NCBI GenBank assembly: GCA_015522395.1
Contig: WAMH01000225.1
Span: 1-7,561 of the forward strand
Reading direction: 5' to 3'
Origin: Thermococcus sp.
GTDB lineage: Archaea; Methanobacteriota_B; Thermococci; Thermococcales; Thermococcaceae
DNA length: 7,561 bases
The notes under the pieces were generated by a model. That model was not told the origin of the DNA. It saw only the letters and a list, made by a program, of their open reading frames with translations, and made no database searches. Shown here piece by piece: positions 1-5,028 of the stretch. Every line of letters begins with the position of its first letter. The stretch's first letter is position 1. The position numbers and the translations under genes were made by a program.

Positions 1-807
1 GCCCTGACGACTCCAACGAGCGTCAGCCTCACCGTCAGGGTCCTCATGGAGCTTGACTCCCTCAAGACCCCCGAGGGGAGCACTATCCTCACGGCGGCCA
101 TCGTTGACGACATCCTCGGAATAATCGTTCTGACCGTCGTGATCTCCTCCCTCGGTGAGGGTGGCGTTAACCCCCTTGGGATAGGGGAGATACTCCTCAT
201 GGTTGGCATCTTCATAGCGGTCATGCTCTACGTCGTCCCCGGTTTGATGGACTACCTCCTCAGAAAGGTGGTCAGGATAGGCTTCGCCGACTCGACCGTT
301 ACGCTCTCCATGGCGACGCTCTTCGCTTTTGCGTACCTCGCGGAGCACATGAACCTTGCATCTATCCTCGGCGCTTACCTCTTCGGCCTGGCCCTCAGTA
401 AGACGGAGTTCAGGAAGCCGATATTCGAGCACACGAGGGTGATAGCGCATTCGCTCTTTGTCCCGCTGTTCTTCGTGGATGTGGGCATGAACATACCCCT
501 CACCGGCCTTTCCTCAGTGGGATTCTTCGCCCTGCTCTTCAGTCTGGTGGCGATAGTCAGCAAGGTAATAGGCTGCGGCCTCGGCGCCTTCTTCGCCGGG
601 ATGGGGTGGAAATCGTCCCTCCGCGTTGGAATCGGCATGATACCGAGGATGGGTGTTGAGCTGGCGATGTTAGCGATAGCCATGAAGGAGGGCATAGTCG
701 GTTCAGACGCGTACCTCGTGATAGTGACGATGATATTCCTGAGCACCCTCGTGACTCCGACGCTCCTGAAGGCGGCCTTCCGCGGAGCGGACTCCCAACC
801 TTTTTAA
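1..807 (+). CDS. Cation/proton antiporter, CPA2 (KefB/NapA-like) family, 5' truncated
   Basis: Integral membrane exchanger, probably Na+/H+ (K+/H+ not excluded). The frame is open from base 1, so the first ATG at 46 is internal: the preceding codons read ALTTPTSVSLTVRVL, a typical family stretch. 268 residues are visible; relatives have about 380-400, so roughly 120 N-terminal residues are missing. The paired aspartates of the ion-binding site (IVDDILG) are visible residues 36-37 (bases 106-111); a DD pair is known from electrogenic NapA-type exchangers. Later family-typical stretches are GAYLFGLALSKT (about 124-135), FFVDVGMN (157-164), the SK..G segment with a membrane lysine (about 188) and GMIPRMGVEL (212-221). 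Hydrophobic segments alternate with short loops throughout. The stop lies inside a T5 run that also forms part of the nac promoter. The family call is secure; the transported ion is inferred. Confidence 0.9.
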   Translation, partial: ALTTPTSVSLTVRVLMELDSLKTPEGSTILTAAIVDDILGIIVLTVVISSLGEGGVNPLGIGEILLMVGIFIAVMLYVVPGLMDYLLRKVVRIGFADSTVTLSMATLFAFAYLAEHMNLASILGAYLFGLALSKTEFRKPIFEHTRVIAHSLFVPLFFVDVGMNIPLTGLSSVGFFALLFSLVAIVSKVIGCGLGAFFAGMGWKSSLRVGIGMIPRMGVELAMLAIAMKEGIVGSDAYLVIVTMIFLSTLVTPTLLKAAFRGADSQPF

Positions 808-810
808 AAT
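801..810 (+). promoter_or_regulatory. Probable TATA box of nac, also a T5 run ending the antiporter transcript
   Basis: TTTTTAAAAT lies 28 nt before the GGTGGT ribosome site of nac, a spacing also seen for two other promoters in this window. It would start transcription close to that site. The first five T's follow CC at the antiporter stop codon and could act as a short oligo-T archaeal terminator. The dual role is inferred. Confidence 0.5.
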
Positions 811-828
811 CCTTCCCCAATTTCCACC

Positions 829-834
829 GGTGGT
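829..834 (+). promoter_or_regulatory. Ribosome binding site deciding the nac start
   Basis: GGTGGT ends 4 nt before ATG 839. The upstream in-frame GTG at 830 lies inside this site and so cannot be the start it serves. ATG 842 (7-nt spacing) is the only close competitor. Confidence 0.6.
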
Positions 835-838
835 AAGG

Positions 839-1174
839 ATGATGGGCATGAACCCGAGGCAGATGAAGAAGCTCATGAGGCAGATGGGCATCAAAATGGA
901 CGAGCTTGAGGGCGTTGAAGAGGTAGTAATCAGGATGGCCAACAAGGAGATAGTCCTCAAGGATCCGGTCGTGACCATAATCTCAGCGCAGGGCGAGAAG
1001 AGCTACCAGATAGTCCCAGGAAGCGAGGAGGTCAGGCCGCTCATCAAGGTCTCAGAGGAGGACGTTAAGCTGGTCATGGAGCAGGCGGGCGTGGATGAAG
1101 AAACCGCCAGGAGGGCACTGATAGAGGCGAAGGGCGACCTGGCGGAGGCGATACTGAAGCTGACGGAAGAATGA
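839..1174 (+). CDS. nac: Nascent polypeptide-associated complex protein (archaeal alpha-NAC)
   Basis: Ribosome-associated chaperone that binds nascent chains near the exit tunnel; the archaeal protein is a homodimer of NAC domains. From ATG 839 it is 111 residues, the usual archaeal length of about 110-120. The start MMGMNPRQMKKLMRQMGI is typical. The NAC beta-barrel spans about residues 25-70 (GVEEVVIRMANKEIVL, then VTIISAQGEKSYQIV). A UBA-like three-helix domain occupies the last 40 or so residues (EEDVKLVMEQAGVDEETARRAL, then GDLAEAILKL). The GTG at 830 would add three residues but overlaps the ribosome site. The gene has its own TATA box, so it need not be co-transcribed with the antiporter. 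It converges with the AhpD-like gene, leaving 9 bp between stops. Identification is secure; the exact start (839 or 842) is less so. Confidence 0.93.
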   Translation: MMGMNPRQMKKLMRQMGIKMDELEGVEEVVIRMANKEIVLKDPVVTIISAQGEKSYQIVPGSEEVRPLIKVSEEDVKLVMEQAGVDEETARRALIEAKGDLAEAILKLTEE

Positions 1175-1183
1175 AAAGAGCGC

Positions 1184-1543
1184 TCACTCCTTTTCATGCT
1201 CTTTCCTGAAGGCTTCTATTGCCTTGGTTAGCGGTATGAGGTGCATCAATGCCGGTCCTCCGGCCATGAGAACGGCCACTAACCCGGCTTCCATAAGCTC
1301 CTCCGGCTTTGCACCTGCCTCGAGTGCCTTCTGGGTGTGGAGGTAGATGCACCACTCGCAACCGGCCGAGATTCCAAGGGCGAGGGCTATAAGCTCTTTC
1401 TCCCTCGTCGTCAGGGCCTTGTTGTCAAGCGTCTCGCGCAAAAACCTTGAGAATGCCGATATCTCCTTCGGGTGCTCCTTCCCGAGCTTCTCTAGAAGGG
1501 CCTCGATTTCCTCCAGCTTAACGTCCACATCACTATTTTTCAC
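1184..1543 (-). CDS. Carboxymuconolactone decarboxylase family / AhpD-like protein
   Basis: Small all-helical protein of the AhpD/CMD fold, probably a cytoplasmic thiol-disulfide or peroxidase-support enzyme. From GTG 1543 it is 119 residues. The AhpD-type motif CxxCxxxH is present as CEWCIYLH, with C62, C65 and H69, and a glutamate 12 residues before the first cysteine (E50), the spacing known for the AhpD proton relay. The CxxC pair argues for redox chemistry rather than true gamma-carboxymuconolactone decarboxylation. The frame extends upstream to a TTG at 1591, but that stretch contains the TATA box and GGTGGT site, so GTG 1543 is preferred; GTG 1528 is too far from the site. The gene is divergent from hflX and convergent with nac. 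The physiological substrate is unknown. Confidence 0.85.
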   Translation of the reverse strand: MKNSDVDVKLEEIEALLEKLGKEHPKEISAFSRFLRETLDNKALTTREKELIALALGISAGCEWCIYLHTQKALEAGAKPEELMEAGLVAVLMAGGPALMHLIPLTKAIEAFRKEHEKE

Positions 1544-1547
1544 AGAT

Positions 1548-1553
1548 ACCACC
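1548..1553 (-). promoter_or_regulatory. Ribosome binding site deciding the AhpD-like gene start
   Basis: GGTGGT on the minus strand ends 4 nt before GTG 1543 and lies 26 nt downstream of the first base of the TATA-like TTTAAATCC. This rules out the longer TTG-initiated version starting at 1591. Confidence 0.6.
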
Positions 1554-1570
1554 GCCCAGGGCTTCGGTTC

Positions 1571-1579
1571 AGGATTTAA
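1571..1579 (-). promoter_or_regulatory. Probable TATA box of the AhpD-like gene
   Basis: TTTAAATCC on the minus strand is correctly placed for a transcript starting near 1550, at the ribosome site. The BRE upstream is weak. It faces away from the hflX promoter about 45 bp off, so the two genes share a compact divergent control region. Confidence 0.5.
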
Positions 1580-1616
1580 AGTCCTATCCAAAACCTTTCG
1601 TTGAAAACTACCGGTT

Positions 1617-1632
1617 CCAAAAGGCTATAAAC
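1617..1632 (+). promoter_or_regulatory. BRE plus TATA box of hflX
   Basis: The purine-rich BRE-like CCAAAAGG (1617-1624) runs directly into CTATAAAC (1625-1632). The box begins 29 nt before ATG 1654, so the predicted transcription start coincides with the start codon. Confidence 0.6.
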
Positions 1633-1653
1633 CCCCAGGGGAATGTAAGGACG

Positions 1654-2979
1654 ATGCGCGCGGTGGGAGTCATAAGGAAGTCGAAACGAGAGAGGATAAG
1701 CCGGGAAGAGTTCGAGGAGCTTTTGAGAAGTGCGGGCTACGAGGTTCTGGCGATACTCGAGCAGAGCAGAGAGGAGCATCCTAGGTACAACATCGGAAAG
1801 GGAAAGCTCGAGGAGCTGAAGGAACTCGTTGAGAAACTGAAACCCGACAGGGTGGTCTTCGCCAACAGGCTGACTCCGGGCCAGGCCTACAACCTCTGGA
1901 AAGAGCTTAAGGTTGAGGTAATCGACAGGTGGCAGCTCGTTCTCGAGATATTCGAGAAGCGCGCCCATTCGAGAGAAGCTAAGCTCCAGGTGGAGCTGGC
2001 TTCGCTCCAGTACGAGGTTCCGCTCGTCAAAGAGGCTATAAGGAGGGCGAAGCTCGGTGATAGAGCGGGCTTCAAGGGAATGGGTGAGTACCAGACCAGG
2101 CAGTACCTCAAGCACATCAGGTATAGAATGGGCAGAATCAGAAAGGAACTCGAGAAGGTGAAGGCGGAGCGCGAGGTCAGGAGGAAGAGAAGGGAGGAGG
2201 TAGGTTTCGTGCTCCTCGCTTTAGCGGGCTACACCAACGCCGGGAAATCAACGCTTCTCAACGCGTTAGCCAAAGAGAATGTTGAGGCGAGGAACCAGAT
2301 GTTCACGACGCTCGACACAACTACGAGGCGCTTTAAGCTCTCCGGAAAAAAGGTTCTCGTCACCGATACGGTTGGTTTCATCGATGGGCTTCCGCCTTTC
2401 ATAGTCGAGGCCTTCCACTCGACACTGGAGGAGATAGTGAGGGCCGACGTCATAATCCTCGTTCTGGACTCAAGCGAGCCGTGGGGTGAGATACGGAGGA
2501 AGTTCTTAGCTTCCCTGAACGTTCTCCGCGAGCTTAAGACCCTCGACAGACCGATGGTCATCGCCCTCAACAAGATCGACCTGACCTCGCAGGAGGACGC
2601 TGAAGAAAAGGCCAGGAGAATCCGCGAGCTTGCGGAGGAGAGGGGACTCAACCCGTGGGTCGTCTCTATTTCAGCCAAACTCGGCCGGCTGGATGAGCTT
2701 TACCAGGCCCTTGAAAGTGCAGTCCTATCGCTCCCGAAGTACGGGGCCTTTGAGATAACCGTTGAGTCACCGGATGATGTCCCGCGCGTCCTCTCGCTCC
2801 TCCGCTCCATTGGAGAGGTTCTTAGCGTGGAATACGGCGAGAGAACCCGGATAAAGGCCTACCTCCAGACCGGCATGATAAAAGAACTGACGAGGATGGG
2901 GGCTGGGGTGAGGCGGCTAGACCAGCCCCACAAAGGCGAAGGCCTTGAAGACGACGAGGGAGATGACGATGGCCGTTAG
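1654..2979 (+). CDS. hflX: GTPase HflX
   Basis: Ribosome-associated GTPase of the Obg-HflX superfamily. Bacterial HflX splits stalled or stressed 70S ribosomes; the archaeal role is less defined. The 441-residue protein has the N-terminal HflX domain (about 1-125: YNIGKGKLEEL, then IDRWQLVLEIFEKRAHSREA, then LQVELASLQYEVP). A charged coiled-coil linker (about 145-182) follows. The G domain shows G1 GYTNAGKST (192-200), a G2 threonine region FTTLDTTTRR (217-226), G3 DTVGFI (238-243), G4 NKID (306-309) and G5 SAK (340-342). A small C-terminal domain follows from about 366. ATG 1654 is the only sensible start; no GGTG-type site precedes it and the TATA spacing suggests a leaderless mRNA. Residues 422-441 form an acidic tail encoded antisense to the phosphate transporter. 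The function call is secure; the tail's reality is open. Confidence 0.95.
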   Translation: MRAVGVIRKSKRERISREEFEELLRSAGYEVLAILEQSREEHPRYNIGKGKLEELKELVEKLKPDRVVFANRLTPGQAYNLWKELKVEVIDRWQLVLEIFEKRAHSREAKLQVELASLQYEVPLVKEAIRRAKLGDRAGFKGMGEYQTRQYLKHIRYRMGRIRKELEKVKAEREVRRKRREEVGFVLLALAGYTNAGKSTLLNALAKENVEARNQMFTTLDTTTRRFKLSGKKVLVTDTVGFIDGLPPFIVEAFHSTLEEIVRADVIILVLDSSEPWGEIRRKFLASLNVLRELKTLDRPMVIALNKIDLTSQEDAEEKARRIRELAEERGLNPWVVSISAKLGRLDELYQALESAVLSLPKYGAFEITVESPDDVPRVLSLLRSIGEVLSVEYGERTRIKAYLQTGMIKELTRMGAGVRRLDQPHKGEGLEDDEGDDDGR

Positions 2980-3879
2980 CGGCGTTGCCACCCAGCCGAA
3001 GATTATGTCCATTATGACCGACTTCTCAACGCCCCTGCCCGCGAGCAGGCCGACGCCGACGACGCCGCCGACTATCGACTGGCTCGAGCTGACCGGGAGT
3101 CCCACGAAGTTGGCCATGCTGACCGCTATTGCCGAGCCGAACTGGGCCGCGAAGGCCGAAATCGGCCCGAGGGAGGTTATCTTCTTTCCGACAGTGTGCA
3201 TGACCGCGTAGCTGAAGGTGAGCGAGCCTATCGCTAGGGAGATGGCACCGAATGCTCCAGCAATCCTCGGCTCCATGAAACCCGCGCCTACGAGCGGTCC
3301 GGAGGCGTTCGCAACCTCGTTCGTTCCGAAGTTGAAGGCCATGTAAGAACCGCCGAGTATGGCGAGGGCCTTGTAGAGGGCCTCTATCGTTGAGACGCTC
3401 TTCATCTTCGAGACGACCCACGCGTAGAACTTGTAGAGGATTATCGCGAATATTCCGGAGAGGATGGGTGAGATAACCCACGCGGAAACTATCTTGGTGA
3501 GCGTCCACCAGTTAACCGGGGCATGGGTGGCGAGGCCAACTCCGATAACGCCGCCGACTATCGACTGGGTTGTGGAAACTGGAAGCCCCTTAACGGTCGC
3601 TATCGTGACCCATATCCCTGCCGAGAGGAGTGCTATAATGGCCATGTTCATCGTAAGGAAGCCGTGGGGCACTATGCCCTCCCCAACGGTCTTCATGACT
3701 TTGTAGCCCCTTAGATATGCGCCCATGAGGACGAAGATCGCTATTGTAAGCGTCGCCTGCCGGAAGCTGAGTATGTCGGCACCGACGGCTGTCCCCATTG
3801 CGTTTGCGGAATCGTTGGAACCTATGTTCCAAGCTATGTAAAAGGCCACTGCTATCGCTGTGAGCGCAAGCACGTCCAT
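2917..3879 (-). CDS. Inorganic phosphate transporter, PiT family
   Basis: Membrane symporter importing inorganic phosphate with Na+ or H+. The 320-residue protein shows the internal inverted duplication typical of the family. The signature GSNDSANA (20-27) recurs as GTNEVANA (185-192), and PVSTTQSIVGG (100-110) recurs as PVSSSQSIVGG (262-272). These repeats form the substrate site, with N22/D23 and N187/E188 likely involved. Roughly ten hydrophobic segments are visible. ATG 3879 is preferred over GTG 3888 because GGTGGT (3889-3884) ends 4 nt before it and overlaps the GTG. No PhoU-like DUF47 gene, a frequent partner of such transporters, adjoins it here. The stop codon lies inside hflX, giving a 63-bp tail-to-tail overlap. 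The coupling ion cannot be decided from sequence alone. Confidence 0.93.
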   Translation of the reverse strand: MDVLALTAIAVAFYIAWNIGSNDSANAMGTAVGADILSFRQATLTIAIFVLMGAYLRGYKVMKTVGEGIVPHGFLTMNMAIIALLSAGIWVTIATVKGLPVSTTQSIVGGVIGVGLATHAPVNWWTLTKIVSAWVISPILSGIFAIILYKFYAWVVSKMKSVSTIEALYKALAILGGSYMAFNFGTNEVANASGPLVGAGFMEPRIAGAFGAISLAIGSLTFSYAVMHTVGKKITSLGPISAFAAQFGSAIAVSMANFVGLPVSSSQSIVGGVVGVGLLAGRGVEKSVIMDIIFGWVATPLTAIVISLVVFKAFAFVGLV

Positions 3880-3883
3880 TCCA

Positions 3884-3889
3884 ACCACC
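3884..3889 (-). promoter_or_regulatory. Ribosome binding site deciding the PiT start
   Basis: GGTGGT on the minus strand ends 4 nt before ATG 3879. The alternative GTG 3888 falls inside it. Confidence 0.6.
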
Positions 3890-3895
3890 CCTGCG

Positions 3896-3931
3896 CTATA
3901 TAGACTATATACCCGAATATATCGTTTAAAA
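3896..3931 (-). promoter_or_regulatory. Promoter region of the PiT gene with tandem TATA-like boxes
   Basis: Reading towards the gene, four AT-rich boxes follow each other: TTTTAAAC (3931-3924), GATATATTC (3923-3915), GTATATAG (3912-3905) and CTATATAG (3903-3896). GATATATTC gives the most conventional spacing, with a start near 3895 and a leader of about 16 nt. The last two boxes form a direct repeat with 9-bp period, close to one helical turn. They could be alternative TATA boxes or an operator over the start site. The true box is uncertain. Confidence 0.5.
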
Positions 3932-4040
3932 GGTTAGCGGACGAAGGCTTTTCGGGAAACGGTGAGCCTTTTCAGCCATCAAAGGCTGGGACAGTTCATC
4001 CCTACCCAAAGGCACCTGCCGAAGGGAGCTTAAGCCAATA
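3932..4040. other. Non-coding spacer with no recognisable gene
   Basis: This part of the intergenic region shows no start codon with a usable ribosome site, no tRNA fold, and no C/D or convincing H/ACA boxes. It contains the competing AAGGCT/AGCCTT repeats and a short GGGA-TCCC hairpin (3988-4002). It is most likely upstream regulatory DNA of porG and PiT. Confidence 0.5.
3944..3987. repeat. Short competing inverted repeats between the PiT and porG promoters
   Basis: AGCCTTT (3965-3971) pairs perfectly with AAAGGCT (3981-3987) across a 9-nt loop. Its first six bases also pair with AAGGCT (3944-3949) across 15 nt. A fourth copy, AAAGGC, sits at 4008-4013. The segments are mutually exclusive partners. 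They lie between the two predicted divergent transcription starts, so an operator role is as likely as an RNA structure. The arms are short and may be chance. Confidence 0.4.
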
Positions 4041-4056
4041 CCGAAACTTAAATAAA
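4041..4056 (+). promoter_or_regulatory. BRE and TATA box of porG
   Basis: CCGAAA (4041-4046) followed by CTTAAATAAA (4047-4056) matches the BRE/TATA layout of Thermococcales. Transcription is expected near 4075-4080, giving a leader of about 20-25 nt, longer than at the other promoters here. It should drive porG and probably vorDAB. Confidence 0.7.
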
Positions 4057-4059
4057 TAG

Positions 4060-4084
4060 GTTGGAAGAACTAAGGTTGACAAAC
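4060..4084. promoter_or_regulatory. Tandem GTT/AAC inverted repeats over the porG start site, possible operator
   Basis: The sequence holds GTT-n5-AAC (4060-4070), 4 nt, then GTT-n4-AAC (4075-4084), between the TATA box and the ribosome site. Such positions usually serve repression. The motif resembles the GTTn3AAC target of the Thermococcales redox regulator SurR, but the spacing differs, so assignment to SurR is only a guess. Confidence 0.35.
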
Positions 4085-4086
4085 TT

Positions 4087-4092
4087 AGGAGG
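4087..4092 (+). promoter_or_regulatory. Ribosome binding site of porG
   Basis: AGGAGG lies 8 nt before ATG 4101. The nearer out-of-frame ATG at 4094 is only 1 nt away and opens a frame that stops after ten codons, so ATG 4101 is the start. Confidence 0.75.
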
Positions 4093-4100
4093 CATGGAAG

Positions 4101-4658
4101 ATGATCGAGATCCGTTTTCACGGTAGAGGTGGACAGGGTGCAGTTACGGCTGCGAACATACTGGCCTCTGCGGCCTTCAAGGAGGGCAAATACGTCCAGG
4201 CGTTCCCATTCTTCGGCGTTGAGAGGCGTGGGGCGCCGGTTACCGCGTTCACCAGGATCGACGACAGGCCGATCAGGATAAAGACCCAGATCTACGAGCC
4301 GGACATAGTCGTCGTCCTCGACCCGAGCCTTCTCGATACCGTTGATGTCACAGCGGGCCTCAAGGACAACGGTATCGTCATAGTCAACACCGAGAAGAGC
4401 AAGGAGGAGGTTCTTGAGAAGCTCAAGAAGAAGCCGGCCAAGCTGGCACTCGTCGACGCAACAACCATAGCCCTCGAGATACTCGGCCTTCCGATCACGA
4501 ACACAGCAATCCTAGGTGCGGTCGCCAAGGCCACCAGGATCGTTGACCTGCCTTACATCCAGGAGGCCATCAAGGAGACCTTCTCGGGATCTCTCGGCGA
4601 GAAGAACGCCAAGGCCGCCGAAGAGTCCTTCAACAAGACCGTCATCTACGAGCTCTGA
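4101..4658 (+). CDS. porG: Pyruvate/2-ketoisovalerate ferredoxin oxidoreductase, gamma subunit (shared)
   Basis: Gamma subunit of the heterotetrameric 2-ketoacid:ferredoxin oxidoreductases. In Pyrococcus furiosus one gamma gene serves both POR and VOR, and this gene has the same position before vorDAB and porDAB. The protein is 185 residues, the usual length, and begins [20 protein letters not shown], the glycine-rich RGGQG segment being residues 9-13. [11 protein letters not shown] (37-47) and [10 protein letters not shown] (131-140) are further conserved stretches. In POR structures this domain packs near the active site and helps bind CoA; that role is transferred from family knowledge. 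It carries no iron-sulfur cysteines. A strong BRE/TATA and an AGGAGG site precede it, fitting a need for high expression because the product enters two enzymes. A 42-nt gap leads to vorD. Confidence 0.97.
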
Positions 4659-4677
4659 TCTTCTTTCACACTTCCTT
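4659..4677 (+). terminator. Pyrimidine-rich gap after porG, possible partial terminator
   Basis: The bases just after the porG stop are nearly all pyrimidine, with TTCTTT followed by CTTCCTT. This could cause partial termination so that more porG than vor message is made. No run longer than three T's is present and no new TATA box follows, so this is weak. Confidence 0.2.
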
Positions 4678-4690
4678 GATCCATGCGGGT

Positions 4691-4696
4691 GGTGAT
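4691..4696 (+). promoter_or_regulatory. Ribosome binding site deciding the TTG start of vorD
   Basis: GGTGAT ends 4 nt before TTG 4701, the same spacing as at five other genes here. ATG 4683 lies upstream of the site and so cannot be served by it. Confidence 0.7.
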
Positions 4697-4700
4697 AGAG

Positions 4701-5018
4701 TTGAACACGTTGTTCGGTGAAAAAAAGGAGGAGGCAAAGAAGCTGGTCTTTACATCAATAGACCAGTATCCCGAGGCCCCTGTCACCCTCGGAACGACCC
4801 TCAGCAACTTCACGGGTGACTGGAGGACGTTCATACCGGTCATAGACGAGAGCAAGTGCGTCAAGTGCTACATCTGCTGGAAGTTCTGCCCCGAGCCGGC
4901 CATATACATAAAGGAAGACGGCTACGTGGCGATTGACTACGACTACTGTAAGGGTTGCGGCATCTGCGCCAACGAGTGCCCGACCAACGCCATAACAATG
5001 GAGAAAGAGGAGAAGTGA
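4701..5018 (+). CDS. vorD: 2-ketoisovalerate ferredoxin oxidoreductase, delta (ferredoxin-like) subunit, TTG start
   Basis: Electron-transfer subunit of VOR, carrying two [4Fe-4S] clusters between the TPP site and external ferredoxin. From TTG 4701 the protein is 105 residues and begins MNTLFGEKKEEAKK, which matches the known P. furiosus VorD length and N-terminus as I recall it. The upstream ATG 4683 would add six residues (MRVVIE) encoded by the ribosome binding site itself. Two CxxCxxCxxxCP motifs have cysteines at 53, 56, 59, 63 and at 83, 86, 89, 93. The N-terminal 50 residues, with TGDWRTF at 38-44, form the family-specific extension. The gene follows porG by 42 nt and precedes vorA by 10 nt without a new promoter. 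A 51-bp block over the second cluster motif is identical to porD. Confidence 0.95.
   Translation: MNTLFGEKKEEAKKLVFTSIDQYPEAPVTLGTTLSNFTGDWRTFIPVIDESKCVKCYICWKFCPEPAIYIKEDGYVAIDYDYCKGCGICANECPTNAITMEKEEK
4935..4985 (+). repeat. 51-bp block identical to 7449-7499, copy in vorD
   Basis: All 51 bases, encoding DYDYCKGCGICANECPT, are the same in vorD and porD, including every synonymous position. A second identical run of 22 bp covers 4886-4907 (CPEPAIY region) and matches 7400-7421. Confidence 0.95.
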
Positions 5019-5028
5019 GGTGTTGGTT

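Noticed and set aside
3926..3979. Small minus-strand frame of 17 codons upstream of PiT
   Set aside because: No ribosome site before its ATG, and it overlaps the PiT promoter boxes.
3981..4020. tRNA T-arm-like GGGACAGTTCATCCC and an H/ACA-like ACA box
   Set aside because: No acceptor, anticodon or D arm can be formed, and the ACA is not preceded by a hairpin with a proper guide pocket.
3962..4036. Small plus-strand frame from GTG 3962, 24 codons
   Set aside because: No ribosome binding site or suitably placed TATA box precedes it, and the translated sequence shows no recognisable features.
4094..4126. Ten-codon frame from ATG 4094 overlapping the porG start
   Set aside because: Only 1 nt separates it from AGGAGG, too close for initiation; porG at 4101 has normal spacing.
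4900..4907. CATATAC in vorD and porD as a TATA box
   Set aside because: It encodes the conserved AIY after the first cluster motif in both paralogs; no gene start follows at promoter distance.
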